Assembly: GCA_023432855.1 (NCBI GenBank) | Contig: JAEZEZ010000094.1 | Coordinates: forward strand, 1-43,130 | Reading direction: 5' to 3' | Length of the DNA: 43,130 nucleotides | DNA from: Pseudomonadota bacterium | GTDB lineage: Bacteria; Pseudomonadota; Alphaproteobacteria; Caulobacterales; Caulobacteraceae | Notes under the pieces: generated by a model | What the model was told of the DNA's origin: nothing | What the model saw: the letters and a program-made list of their open reading frames with translations, nothing else | Databases searched by the model: none | Shown: positions 29,208 through 37,221 of the stretch, piece by piece | How positions within the stretch are numbered: position 1 is the stretch's first letter | Layout of the letters: every line of letters begins with the position of its first letter | Program-made: the position numbers and the translations under genes

Positions 29208-30863
29208 CTACTTCCCGCGCAGCTGGGTGATCGTTCGGCCCGGCGCGATGGCTTCGACGTCCGTCTTCAGATGGATCAGGGCCGGCGCGCCGGCTTCGCG
29301 CGCCTGGGCGAGCGCGGCGGGGAAGTCTTCGGTCCGCTCGACGGTCATCGCCCAGGCGCCGAAGGACCGGGCGTAGGCGGCGAAGTCCGGGTTGCGAAGG
29401 TCCGTGGCCTCGATCCGGCCGGGGTACTCACGTTCCTGGTGCATGCGGATGGTCCCGTAGGAGCCGTTGTCGACCACGACCACCACGACATTTGCGCCGT
29501 ATTGGACCGCAGTGGCCATCTCGTTCCCGGTCATCAGAAAGTCGCCGTCGCCGGCGAAGCAGACCACGTCCCGCTCGGGATGGGCCAGCTTCGCCGCGAT
29601 CGAGGCGGGGAAGCCGTAGCCCATGGCGCCGGACGTGGGCGCAAGCTGGGTGTGGCGGGCGCGGTGGCGGTAGAAGCGGTGCAGCCAGGCGGCGAAATTG
29701 CCCGCGCCGTTGCAGACGATGGCGTCCGCCGGCAGCGCTTCGGCCATCTGCGCGACCACCTCGGAAAGGTTCACCTGGGCGGATACGGAGATGGGCGCAG
29801 TAAAGGCCTCGTAGTCGGCGCGCGCGTCCTGGCGCCAGGCCGTCCACTTTCGCGCCACGCCGAGACCGGAAATGGCCAGCGCCGCTGGAGAGACGTCGGC
29901 GACCGCCGCCGCCGCCGTCGGCCACACGCGGCCCAACTCCTCCGGCCCCGGGTGGATGTGGATCAGAGTCTTCGCCGTGAACTCGCGGGTCAGGAGGGTG
30001 TAGCCCTGGGTGGGGTTCTCGCCCAGCCGCGCCCCAATGGTCAGCAGCAGGTCCGCCGACTTCACCCGTTCAACCAGTTTCGGGTTCGGTCCGAGCCCGA
30101 GATCGCCGGCATAGCAGGGGTGGTCGTTCGAGATGAGATCCTTGCGCCGGAACGACAGGACAACCGGAAGGTCGTGGGCCTCGAGCCATGCGGACAGAGA
30201 GGACAGCGCCGGCTGGGTCCAGCCTGAGCCGCCCAGGATGGCCAGCGGCCGTTCCGCCTCGCGCAACCGCTGCTCAATGGTTTCGAGCACCGCCGGATCC
30301 AGGGCCGCGCGCGCGGCGACCACAGGCGCGGCTGCGGCGGGGCCGCCGTGTTCGTGCAGCTTGTCCTCGGGCAGGGCGAGGACCACGGGCCCCTGGCGGC
30401 CCTGCATGGCCACGGCGAAGCAGCGCGACACGACCTCGGTGGTGCGCGACGGTTCGTCGAGTTCGGAGGCCCACTTCGACAGCGGGCCGAAGGCGGCGGC
30501 GTAGTCGACTTCCTGGAAGGCGCCGCGGCCCTTGTCAGAGCACGCGACCTGACCCACGAACAGGATCATCGGGGTGGAGTCCTGGTGGGCGGTGTGGACC
30601 CCGATCGACGCATGGGTCGCTCCGGGCCCGCGCGTCACCATGCAGATGCCGGGGCGGCCGGTCAGCTTGCCGTAGGCCTCGGCCATGTTCGCCGCGCCGG
30701 CTTCGTGACGACACGCCACCACCTCGATGCGGTCGCGGACGTCGTGCAGGGCGTCGAGCACCGCCAGATAGCTCTCGCCGGGCACGCAGAAGACGCGGTC
30801 GACGCCGTTCAGGACCAGGGTGTCGACCAGCCGGCGCGCGGCGGTGTCAGGGGGTTGCGGCAC
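29208..30863 (-). CDS. TPP-dependent decarboxylase/acetolactate-synthase-like enzyme
   Basis: Thiamine diphosphate enzyme acting on a 2-oxo acid. Seen: 551 residues in three domains. The N-terminal Pyr domain carries the activating Glu in CRHEAGAANMAEAYGKL (Glu54), followed by MVTRGPGATHASIGVHTA. A central domain follows. The C-terminal PP domain has the metal and TPP motif GDGDFLMTGNE near residues 435-445, then NGSYGTIRMHQEREYPG. The start is GTG at 30863, placed by GAGGA 8 bases upstream overlapping the stop of the aldehyde dehydrogenase gene, an operon arrangement. Family members include acetolactate synthases and benzoylformate- and indolepyruvate-type decarboxylases; the substrate is not readable. 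Context suggests 2-oxoadipate (inference). Confidence 0.85.
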   Translation of the reverse strand: MPQPPDTAARRLVDTLVLNGVDRVFCVPGESYLAVLDALHDVRDRIEVVACRHEAGAANMAEAYGKLTGRPGICMVTRGPGATHASIGVHTAHQDSTPMILFVGQVACSDKGRGAFQEVDYAAAFGPLSKWASELDEPSRTTEVVSRCFAVAMQGRQGPVVLALPEDKLHEHGGPAAAAPVVAARAALDPAVLETIEQRLREAERPLAILGGSGWTQPALSSLSAWLEAHDLPVVLSFRRKDLISNDHPCYAGDLGLGPNPKLVERVKSADLLLTIGARLGENPTQGYTLLTREFTAKTLIHIHPGPEELGRVWPTAAAAVADVSPAALAISGLGVARKWTAWRQDARADYEAFTAPISVSAQVNLSEVVAQMAEALPADAIVCNGAGNFAAWLHRFYRHRARHTQLAPTSGAMGYGFPASIAAKLAHPERDVVCFAGDGDFLMTGNEMATAVQYGANVVVVVVDNGSYGTIRMHQEREYPGRIEATDLRNPDFAAYARSFGAWAMTVERTEDFPAALAQAREAGAPALIHLKTDVEAIAPGRTITQLRGK

Positions 30864-30874
30864 GGCTGTCTTCC

Positions 30875-32314
30875 TCAGGCCTGGACGTAGGCGGTCTTCA
30901 TGCGGGTGTAGAATTCGCGGGCGTAGGGCCCCTGCTCGCGCGGCCCGAAGGACGACGCCTTGGTCCCGCCGAACGGCGCCTGGAGGTCGACACCGGCCGT
31001 GGGCAGGTTGACCATCACCATGCCTGCATGGAGCCCGTCCTGGAACATGCGGGCGTGACTCAGCGAGGTCGTGTAGATGCCGGCGGAAAGCCCGAAGTCG
31101 GTGTCGTTGGCGATCTCCAGCGCATGCTCGGGCCCATCGGCCGGGATGGCCACGGCCACCGGACCGAAGATCTCCTCGCGCGCCACGCGCATGGAGTTGT
31201 CGACATCGGTGAACAGCGCCGGGCGCATGTAGAAGCCCTTCGTCGGCCGCTCCAGGCGCTCGCCGCCGAACGCCAGCCGCGCCCCCTCGTCCTTGCCGAT
31301 CCCGACGTACTCTAGGTTCTGGTTCAGCTGGCTGGCGCTGACCACCGGCCCGATCTGGGTCGCCGGATCCAGCGCGTTGCCGACCTGCAGCTCGGCGAGG
31401 CGCCGCTGCAGTCGTTCCACGAACTCGCCATAGACGCCCCTGGTGACGATCAGGCGGGACGAGGCCGTACACCGCTGGCCGGTCGAGAAATAGGCCCCGT
31501 TCAGCGCCCCCTCTACCGCCAGGTCGAGGTCGGCGTCGTCGAGGATGACCAGCGGGTTCTTGCCGCCCATTTCCAGCTGGAAGCGGCGAAACGACTTCGC
31601 GCAGGCGTCGGCCACGCGGGCCCCAACGCCCTGCGAGCCGGTGAACGATATGGCGTCTATTCCGCCGTGGTTCAGCATGGCCTCGCCGACCACGGAGCCC
31701 TTGCCCATCACCAGGTTGAACACGCCGGGCGGGAAGCCCGCCGCGCGGATGATCTCGGCCAACCGCCAGGCGCTCGCGGGGACCAGGTCCGCGGGTTTCA
31801 TGACGACGCAGTTGCCGTAGGCCAGGGCCGGCGCCGCCTTCCAGGCAGGGATGGCGATCGGGAAGTTCCAGGGGGTGATCAGGCCGACGACCCCGACCGG
31901 CTCGCGGCGCGCCTCGACCGTCACCCGATCACGCAGGGACGGCAGGACGTCGCCGACGGGTCGCAGGCACTCCCCCGCGAAGAACCGGAAGATGCGCGCC
32001 GCGCGCTGCACCTCGCCGCGCGCCTCGGCCAGGGTCTTGCCTTCCTCGCGGGCGAGCAGTTCGCCAAGTTCGGCCTCGCGTTCCATGAGGGCAGAGCCGA
32101 CCTTGTCCAGCAGGTCGCCGCGCGCCTGGGCGTTCAGGCGGCTCCAGCCGGGGAGGGCGGCGCGGGCGGCTTCCACGGCGGCGTCGACGTCGGCGGCGCT
32201 CCCCTGTGCGAACTCGCCGATGACCTCGTCGGTGTCCGACGGATTGCGGTTCACGGACGCCTCTGCGCCGTCCACCCATTCGCCGCCGATGAGGTTCGCG
32301 AAGCGCTTCGCCAT
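30875..32314 (-). CDS. NAD(P)-dependent aldehyde dehydrogenase (semialdehyde type)
   Basis: Oxidises an aldehyde to the acid. Seen: 479 residues, complete. Motifs: ITPWNFPIAIPAWKAAPALA, then CVVMKPADLVP; general base Glu248 in QLEMGGKNP; nucleophile Cys282 in YFSTGQRCTASSRL; EEIFGPV near 390 and NLPTAGVDLQAPFGGTKASS near the C-terminus. The wording is closest to 2-oxoglutarate-semialdehyde and related dicarboxylate-semialdehyde dehydrogenases. It precedes the TPP enzyme by 11 bases and follows the CoA-transferase gene by 69, all on one strand. Glutarate semialdehyde is a plausible substrate here; a sugar-acid route product (2-oxoglutarate semialdehyde) is an alternative. Confidence 0.92.
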   Translation of the reverse strand: MAKRFANLIGGEWVDGAEASVNRNPSDTDEVIGEFAQGSAADVDAAVEAARAALPGWSRLNAQARGDLLDKVGSALMEREAELGELLAREEGKTLAEARGEVQRAARIFRFFAGECLRPVGDVLPSLRDRVTVEARREPVGVVGLITPWNFPIAIPAWKAAPALAYGNCVVMKPADLVPASAWRLAEIIRAAGFPPGVFNLVMGKGSVVGEAMLNHGGIDAISFTGSQGVGARVADACAKSFRRFQLEMGGKNPLVILDDADLDLAVEGALNGAYFSTGQRCTASSRLIVTRGVYGEFVERLQRRLAELQVGNALDPATQIGPVVSASQLNQNLEYVGIGKDEGARLAFGGERLERPTKGFYMRPALFTDVDNSMRVAREEIFGPVAVAIPADGPEHALEIANDTDFGLSAGIYTTSLSHARMFQDGLHAGMVMVNLPTAGVDLQAPFGGTKASSFGPREQGPYAREFYTRMKTAYVQA

Positions 32315-32383
32315 GCCGTCGTACCGCCCTGTTGGAAGAAAGGCGGTCTTAGTCCCGTCGGCCGAGTATTGTCGAGGGCGGGC

Positions 32384-33625
32384 TCAGATCACGCCCTGTT
32401 CCCGTAGCCGCGCGACGTCGGCGGCGTTCAGCCCGAGCCGCTCGGCCAGCACGGCGTTCGTGTCGGCGCCCAGCGCCGGCGGCGGCCGGTCGTAGGAGAC
32501 CGGGGTCGCCGACAGCCGGAGCGGGCTGGCGACGGTCCTGACGGGATCGGCGAGGTCCGCCCGGGCCTGTTCGACCACCAGGGCGCGGTGTCTGGCCTGC
32601 GGCTCTTCGAAGACCGCATCGATGGTGTTGATCGAGCCGCAGGGCACGCCGGCGGTCTCCAGGGCGGCCATCCATTCGCTGGTGGTGCGCCGGACGGTGA
32701 GGGCCGTCAGCAGTGGGACCAGCTCGAGCCGGTTCCGGACACGCAGCGCGTTGGTGGCGAACCGGGCTTCCTCGCCCAGGCCGACGTCGCCCAGGATCCG
32801 GCAAAGGGCGCGGAACTGGCCGTCGTTGCCGACGGCGATGACGATGGCGCCATCCTCGGTCGGAAACGGCTGGTACGGGGTGAGGTTGGGATGGGCGTTC
32901 CCCATGCGGCCGGGGGCCTTGCCCGAAACGAAATAGTTCGTCGCCTGGTTGGCGAGGATCGCCGCCGCGACGTCGAACAGGGCCATGTCGATATGCTGAC
33001 CCCGTCCGGTCTCCCGGGCGTGCATCAGGGCGGCGAGGATGGCGTTGGAGGCGTAGAGCCCGGTGAACAGGTCGATGACCGCGACCCCCACCTTCATCGG
33101 TTCGTCGCCGGGCGCGCCTTCGGGCTGACCGGTGACGGACATCAGCCCCCCCATGGCCTGGATCATGTAGTCGTAGCCGGCCTTGTGCGCGTCCGGCCCA
33201 TCCTGGCCGAAGCCGGTGATCGAGCAGTAGACGAGCCGCGGATTGATCTCCTTCAGCGCGGCGTAGTCCAGGCCGTACTTGCTGAGGCCGCCGGTCTTGA
33301 AGTTCTCCACGACCACGTCGGCCCTGGCCGCGAGGTCGCGCAACAGGGCGGCGCCCTCGGGCCTGGCCATGTCGACCGTGACCGATCGCTTGTTCCGGTT
33401 GGCGCAGAGGAAATAGGCCGCGTCGCCCGGCGCTCCGTCGGCCGTGGTGGTGAAGGGCGGGCCCCAGGCGCGGGTGTCGTCGCCGGCGCCGGGCCGCTCG
33501 ACCTTGATGACCTCGGCCCCGAGGTCCGCCAGCATCTGTGTCGCCCAGGGACCGGCGAGGACGCGTGAAAGGTCGAGGACGAGGGTTCCGGCCAGGGGGC
33601 CGGTGGGCGCGGGCGAGTCGGTCAT
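32384..33625 (-). CDS. CaiB/BaiF class III CoA-transferase, glutarate CoA-transferase type
   Basis: Moves CoA from an acyl-CoA donor to a carboxylic acid. Seen: 413 residues, full length. The N-terminus has LVLDLSRVLAGPWATQMLAD, then EVIKVERPGAGDDTRAWGPP, AANRNKRS-like CANRNKRSVTVD, and CSITGFGQDGP. The catalytic Asp is expected at D185 in VAVIDLFTGLYA. The C-terminal part includes NAHPNLTPYQPF and VPCGSINTIDAVFEEPQ. From memory of the human SUGCT protein (succinyl-CoA:glutarate CoA-transferase) these segments match closely, which with the nearby glutaryl-CoA dehydrogenase supports glutarate as substrate. ATG at 33625. Formyl- or carnitine-CoA transfer is less likely. Confidence 0.9.
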   Translation of the reverse strand: MTDSPAPTGPLAGTLVLDLSRVLAGPWATQMLADLGAEVIKVERPGAGDDTRAWGPPFTTTADGAPGDAAYFLCANRNKRSVTVDMARPEGAALLRDLAARADVVVENFKTGGLSKYGLDYAALKEINPRLVYCSITGFGQDGPDAHKAGYDYMIQAMGGLMSVTGQPEGAPGDEPMKVGVAVIDLFTGLYASNAILAALMHARETGRGQHIDMALFDVAAAILANQATNYFVSGKAPGRMGNAHPNLTPYQPFPTEDGAIVIAVGNDGQFRALCRILGDVGLGEEARFATNALRVRNRLELVPLLTALTVRRTTSEWMAALETAGVPCGSINTIDAVFEEPQARHRALVVEQARADLADPVRTVASPLRLSATPVSYDRPPPALGADTNAVLAERLGLNAADVARLREQGVI

Positions 33626-33685
33626 GGCGGGTTACCTACCCCTCGGCGTCTGGGATGTCTCAGGGGCGGCGACCTGGAGTGGGAG

Positions 33686-33985
33686 CTAGAGCCCCGGATC
33701 GTAGCTTCCGGATTTCCGGCAGCGTTCCTCGCGCGCCTCCTGGGCGCGGTCGTCGAGTTCGTCGGCCAGCCGGCATATGGCGGACGACGCGGCGGTCTTG
33801 AACACGCCCGGGATGAGAGCGTGGACGAAACAGTAGCCAGCGATCTTCAGCACCCGCAGGCCATAGCCCGCCGAATGGCCGAAGTGCTCGAAGTAGCTTT
33901 CGCCGACCTCGCGCGGATGCTCCACGAACAGGCGCTCGTAGGCGCTGGACTGCGGCATCGGTTCGCTGCGTTCGGTCGCCGACAC
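33686..33985 (-). CDS. Small membrane-associated protein, DUF6356-like
   Basis: Function unknown. Seen: 99 residues. The segment RLFVEHPREVGESYFEHFGH followed by a hydrophobic stretch (LKIAGYCFVHALIPGVF) and a cysteine- and acid-rich tail matches the pattern I associate with DUF6356 proteins of Caulobacterales and Sphingomonadales. The start is GTG at 33983-33985, with AAGGA about 8 bases upstream; ATG at 33956-33958 is possible and gives 90 residues. It lies between the CoA-transferase and glutaryl-CoA dehydrogenase genes. It is divergent from the latter across a 131-base gap. Confidence 0.75.
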   Translation of the reverse strand: MSATERSEPMPQSSAYERLFVEHPREVGESYFEHFGHSAGYGLRVLKIAGYCFVHALIPGVFKTAASSAICRLADELDDRAQEAREERCRKSGSYDPGL

Positions 33986-34116
33986 GGCCTCGTTCCTTCT
34001 GGTGGCCCCCTGTCGCAAGGCCCGGCTTTGCGTTAGACGCTCCGGGACTCGCCACCAGCCATCGAATAGCACGGGTCAGCCGCGATTTGGAATCGCGGCG
34101 CCCCCGGAGAGACCAC

Positions 34117-35313
34117 ATGCCGCTCGACGCCGCCGCCAAGGCTCCCGCCAAGACCTACCAGTGGGACGACCCGTTCGACATGACGGGCCGCTTGACCGAC
34201 GAGGAGCGGATGATCTCCGAAGCGGCGCGCGCCTACGCCCGCGAGAAGCTGCTGCCGCGCGTGGTGTCGGCCTTCGAGGAAGAGCGCTTCGACATCGAGA
34301 TCATGGCCGAGCTGGGCGAGATGGGTTTCCTCGGCGCCACCCTGCCTGAGGAGTACGGCGGCTCGGGGGTCAGCCACGTGGCCTACGGTCTGATCGCCCG
34401 CGAAGTCGAGGCGATCGACAGCGGCTACCGCTCGGCCATGAGCGTGCAGTCGTCCCTGGCCATGTATCCCGTCTACGCCTTCGGCTCCGAGGAGCAGAAG
34501 CAGCGCTTTCTGCCGGCCATGGCGCGCGGCGAGGTGATCGGCTGTTTCGGCCTGACCGAGGCCGACGGCGGCTCCGACCCCGCCTCGATGAAGACGAAAG
34601 CCGAGAAGGTCGACGGCGGCTATCGGCTGAACGGCGGCAAGTACTGGATCACCAACAGCCCGATCGCCCACATGGCGGTGGTCTGGGCCAAGCTGGAGGG
34701 CGAGATCCGCGGCTTCATCGTCGAGCGGGGCTTCGAGGGGTTCACCACCACGAAGATCGAGAACAAGCTCAGCCTGCGCGCCTCGATCACCGGCGACATC
34801 GGCCTGAACGACTGTTTCGTGCCGGAAGAGAACTTGCTGCCCGGCGTGAAGGGTCTGCGCGGCCCGTTCTCCTGCCTGAACAAGGCGCGTTTCGGCATCA
34901 GCTGGGGCGCCATGGGGGCGGCCGAGTTCTGCTTCCACGCCGCCCGCGAGTACGTCGGCGAGCGCATGCTGTTCGGCCGGCCGCTGTCCTCGCGCCAGCT
35001 GGTGCAGAAGAAGCTGGCCGACATGTCGACCGAGATTGCGCTTGGCTTCGAAGGCGCGCTGGCGGTGGGCCGGTTGCTCGACCAGGGCGCCTGGGTCCCC
35101 GAGGCCATTTCGATGATGAAGCGCAACAACTGCGGCAAGGCGCTGGCCATCGCCCGCGAGGCCCGCGACATGCACGGCGGCGCCGGCATCACCGGCGAGC
35201 ACCACGTCATGCGCCACGCCATGAACCTCGAGACGGTGAACACCTACGAGGGCGCCCACGACGTGCACGCCCTGATCCTGGGCCGCGCCATCACGGGGCA
35301 GAGCGCCTTCTAG
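34117..35313 (+). CDS. gcdH: Glutaryl-CoA dehydrogenase
   Basis: FAD enzyme that oxidises and decarboxylates glutaryl-CoA to crotonyl-CoA, ending lysine/tryptophan/glutarate breakdown. Seen: 398 residues. The acyl-CoA dehydrogenase domains are in order: LTDEERMISEAARAYAREKL; FLGATLPEEYGGSGVS; CFGLTEADGGSDPASM; GGKYWITNSPIAHM; NKARFGISWGAMGAAEFC; and DMHGGAGITGEHHVMRH. The catalytic base Glu378 is in NTYEGAHDVHALILGR. The SSLAMYPVYAFGSEEQKQ segment is typical of GcdH over other acyl-CoA dehydrogenases. The ATG at 34117 has GGAGAG upstream. It lies near the CoA-transferase that would make its substrate. Converges with the PH-domain gene. Confidence 0.95.
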   Translation: MPLDAAAKAPAKTYQWDDPFDMTGRLTDEERMISEAARAYAREKLLPRVVSAFEEERFDIEIMAELGEMGFLGATLPEEYGGSGVSHVAYGLIAREVEAIDSGYRSAMSVQSSLAMYPVYAFGSEEQKQRFLPAMARGEVIGCFGLTEADGGSDPASMKTKAEKVDGGYRLNGGKYWITNSPIAHMAVVWAKLEGEIRGFIVERGFEGFTTTKIENKLSLRASITGDIGLNDCFVPEENLLPGVKGLRGPFSCLNKARFGISWGAMGAAEFCFHAAREYVGERMLFGRPLSSRQLVQKKLADMSTEIALGFEGALAVGRLLDQGAWVPEAISMMKRNNCGKALAIAREARDMHGGAGITGEHHVMRHAMNLETVNTYEGAHDVHALILGRAITGQSAF

Positions 35314-35314
35314 T

Positions 35315-35860
35315 TCACTCGTCCGCGGGGGACGGCGTCGATCGTCCGTCGAAGGTCAGCGCTTCCTTCGCCTCCATCATCGCCTGCTTCAACTGCAGCG
35401 GGTGGGAGATGTGCTCGAAGAGATTGGCGGAGGAGTCGTTGGCCGTCAGGATTTCCACGTCCCCGTAGTCGAACCACCGGCCGATCAGCGACTGGTCGGT
35501 CCTGACGTCGTTGACCTTCTCGAGGACGGAGTCGACCACCGTCTTGTTGAAGACGCCTCCGATCTGGATGACCCGGTTATCCGTGATGATGTAGGCGTGG
35601 TTTTTCCACACCAGGTAGTTCCACCAGATGATCCCGATCGGGATCGCCAGCAGCAGGAACCCCAGCGACATCGCCGGACTGGTGGGAACGAGCGCGATCT
35701 GCGCCCACAGCACCACGACGAACACGCTGATCAGGAAAATGACGGACCATCCGATATCCCGGAGGAAGAAGAGCGGATGCTTGCGCACGGCGAAGCGAAT
35801 GCGCTCGTCGTCCGCCAGCACGCTCTTCAGGTAGCCCCGGGGCTCGAACTGCGACTCCAT
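35315..35860 (-). CDS. Bacterial PH-domain membrane protein (bPH2/YdbT-like)
   Basis: Membrane protein of unknown role with a bacterial pleckstrin-homology domain. Seen: 181 residues. There are two hydrophobic helices at ~33-53 and ~63-80 (SVIFLISVFVVVLWAQ and LGFLLLAIPIGIIWWNYLVW). Then comes the PH fold (HAYIITDNRVIQIGGVFNKT, IPLEKVNDVR-like VLEKVNDVRTDQSLIGR, WFDYGDVEILTA), followed by a short C-terminal helix. The ATG at 35858-35860 begins directly before MESQFEPRG. It ends 1 base from the gcdH stop in a convergent pair. No functional link to neighbours is evident. Confidence 0.85.
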   Translation of the reverse strand: MESQFEPRGYLKSVLADDERIRFAVRKHPLFFLRDIGWSVIFLISVFVVVLWAQIALVPTSPAMSLGFLLLAIPIGIIWWNYLVWKNHAYIITDNRVIQIGGVFNKTVVDSVLEKVNDVRTDQSLIGRWFDYGDVEILTANDSSANLFEHISHPLQLKQAMMEAKEALTFDGRSTPSPADE

Positions 35861-35943
35861 CGGCGGCTCCGACGATTGCCGTTATCCGGCTCAGTCATAC
35901 GCGATGGCGCGGCGCCCGAACATAGCTTGGCCGCAACGGTCGG

Positions 35944-37221
35944 TTACTTCCAGAAGCCGCAGGCGTCGATCACCGCGCGGCCCGCGCCGGGGCGTTCGAG
36001 GCTGCGGAACTGGTCGTGGCCCACCAGCATCAGCACGATGTCCGCCTCGCGGTACGCCGTCGCCACGTCCGCCAGCTTCAGGTCCCCAGGGTCGCGCAGC
36101 GTGTCCTGGAAGGGATCGGCGCACACCACCTGCCCGGGGTGACGGCGCGTCAGCTCGCGGGCGATGTCGAGCGAGGGGCTTTCGCGGAAGTCGTCGACGT
36201 TCGGCTTGAAGGTCAGGCCGAGGCACGCGATGCGCGCGTCCGGCTTCAGGGCCAGCAGGTTCTCGACCTGCTCCAGCACCCACAGCGGCTTGGAATCGTT
36301 GACCTCCCGCGCCGTGCGGATCAGGCGCGCCCGTTCCGGCGCCTGGGCGACGATGAACCAGGGGTCGACGGCGATGCAGTGACCGCCCACGCCGGGACCC
36401 GGCTGCAGGATGTTCACCCGCGGGTGCAGGTTGGCCAGCTTGATCACTTCCCAGACGTTCAGATCGAGGTCGTCGCAGACCATCGACAGCTCGTTGGCGA
36501 AGGCGATGTTCACGTCGCGGAACGCATTTTCGGTCAGCTTCACGAACTCGGCGGTGCGGTCGTCGGTGACGGCGATCTGGCCGGAGGTCACCCGCCGGTA
36601 AAGGGCTGCGGCCCGTACGGCGGCGCGCGGCGTCGCCCCGCCCACGACCCGGTCGTTGGTCTTCAACTCGACCATGGTGCGGCCGGGGATGACCCGCTCG
36701 GGGGAGTAGGCGATGTCCACGTCCACCTGCGCCGGGTCCACGCCCGGCTCCGGAAAGCGCAGGTCGGGGCGCGCGGCGCGGAAGCGTTCGATCATCTGCC
36801 GAGTGGCGCCCACCGGCGAGGTCGATTCCAGCACCACGAGTGATCCGGGCTCCAGGACCGGCGCGATTTCTTCGGCGGCGGCGAAGACATAGGACAGGTC
36901 GGGCGTGCGGTACTGATCGTGGCCGACGGGCGTCGGCACGGTGATCAGGAAGGCGTCTGCGGGCGCCTGCTCGCGGCTGGCGCTCAACCGGCCCTGGCTC
37001 ACCATGTCGTCCAGCAGCTTCTCCAGCCCCGGCTCGACGATGTGGGCCCGCCCGCCGTTCACCGCTTCGATCACCCGCGGGTCGACATCCACGCCCACGA
37101 CCTGGAACCCGGCTTCGGCCAGGCTGACGGCGGTAGGCAGGCCGATGTAGCCCAGGCCGACGACACAGATGCGGCGGTCCGCGGCGACATCCTCGGCGCC
37201 GAACATGGGAATGACGGTCAT
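35944..37221 (-). CDS. wecC: UDP-N-acetyl-D-mannosamine dehydrogenase
   Basis: Oxidises UDP-ManNAc twice with NAD to UDP-ManNAc-uronate (UDP-ManNAcA). Seen: 425 residues. The N-terminal NAD domain is ICVVGLGYIGLPTAVSLAEA, then VIEPGLEKLL-like VEPGLEKLLDD, ITVPTPVG and VLESTSPVGAT. A central domain has FVKLTENAFRDVNIAFANEL. The catalytic Cys282 is in GPGVGGHCIAVDPWF, and the C-terminal domain has CLGLTFKPNVDDFRESPSL. The ATG at 37219-37221 overlaps the stop of the 2-epimerase gene by 4 bases, so the two enzymes are coupled. Closely related UDP-GlcNAc/GalNAc dehydrogenases are the alternative; the partner gene favours ManNAc. Confidence 0.93.
   Translation of the reverse strand: MTVIPMFGAEDVAADRRICVVGLGYIGLPTAVSLAEAGFQVVGVDVDPRVIEAVNGGRAHIVEPGLEKLLDDMVSQGRLSASREQAPADAFLITVPTPVGHDQYRTPDLSYVFAAAEEIAPVLEPGSLVVLESTSPVGATRQMIERFRAARPDLRFPEPGVDPAQVDVDIAYSPERVIPGRTMVELKTNDRVVGGATPRAAVRAAALYRRVTSGQIAVTDDRTAEFVKLTENAFRDVNIAFANELSMVCDDLDLNVWEVIKLANLHPRVNILQPGPGVGGHCIAVDPWFIVAQAPERARLIRTAREVNDSKPLWVLEQVENLLALKPDARIACLGLTFKPNVDDFRESPSLDIARELTRRHPGQVVCADPFQDTLRDPGDLKLADVATAYREADIVLMLVGHDQFRSLERPGAGRAVIDACGFWK

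Noticed and set aside
29208..31472. A 754-residue TPP-enzyme reading frame extending upstream into the aldehyde dehydrogenase gene
   Set aside because: The first ~200 codons are an out-of-frame shadow of the aldehyde dehydrogenase; GTG 30863 with a good ribosome-binding site is the real start.
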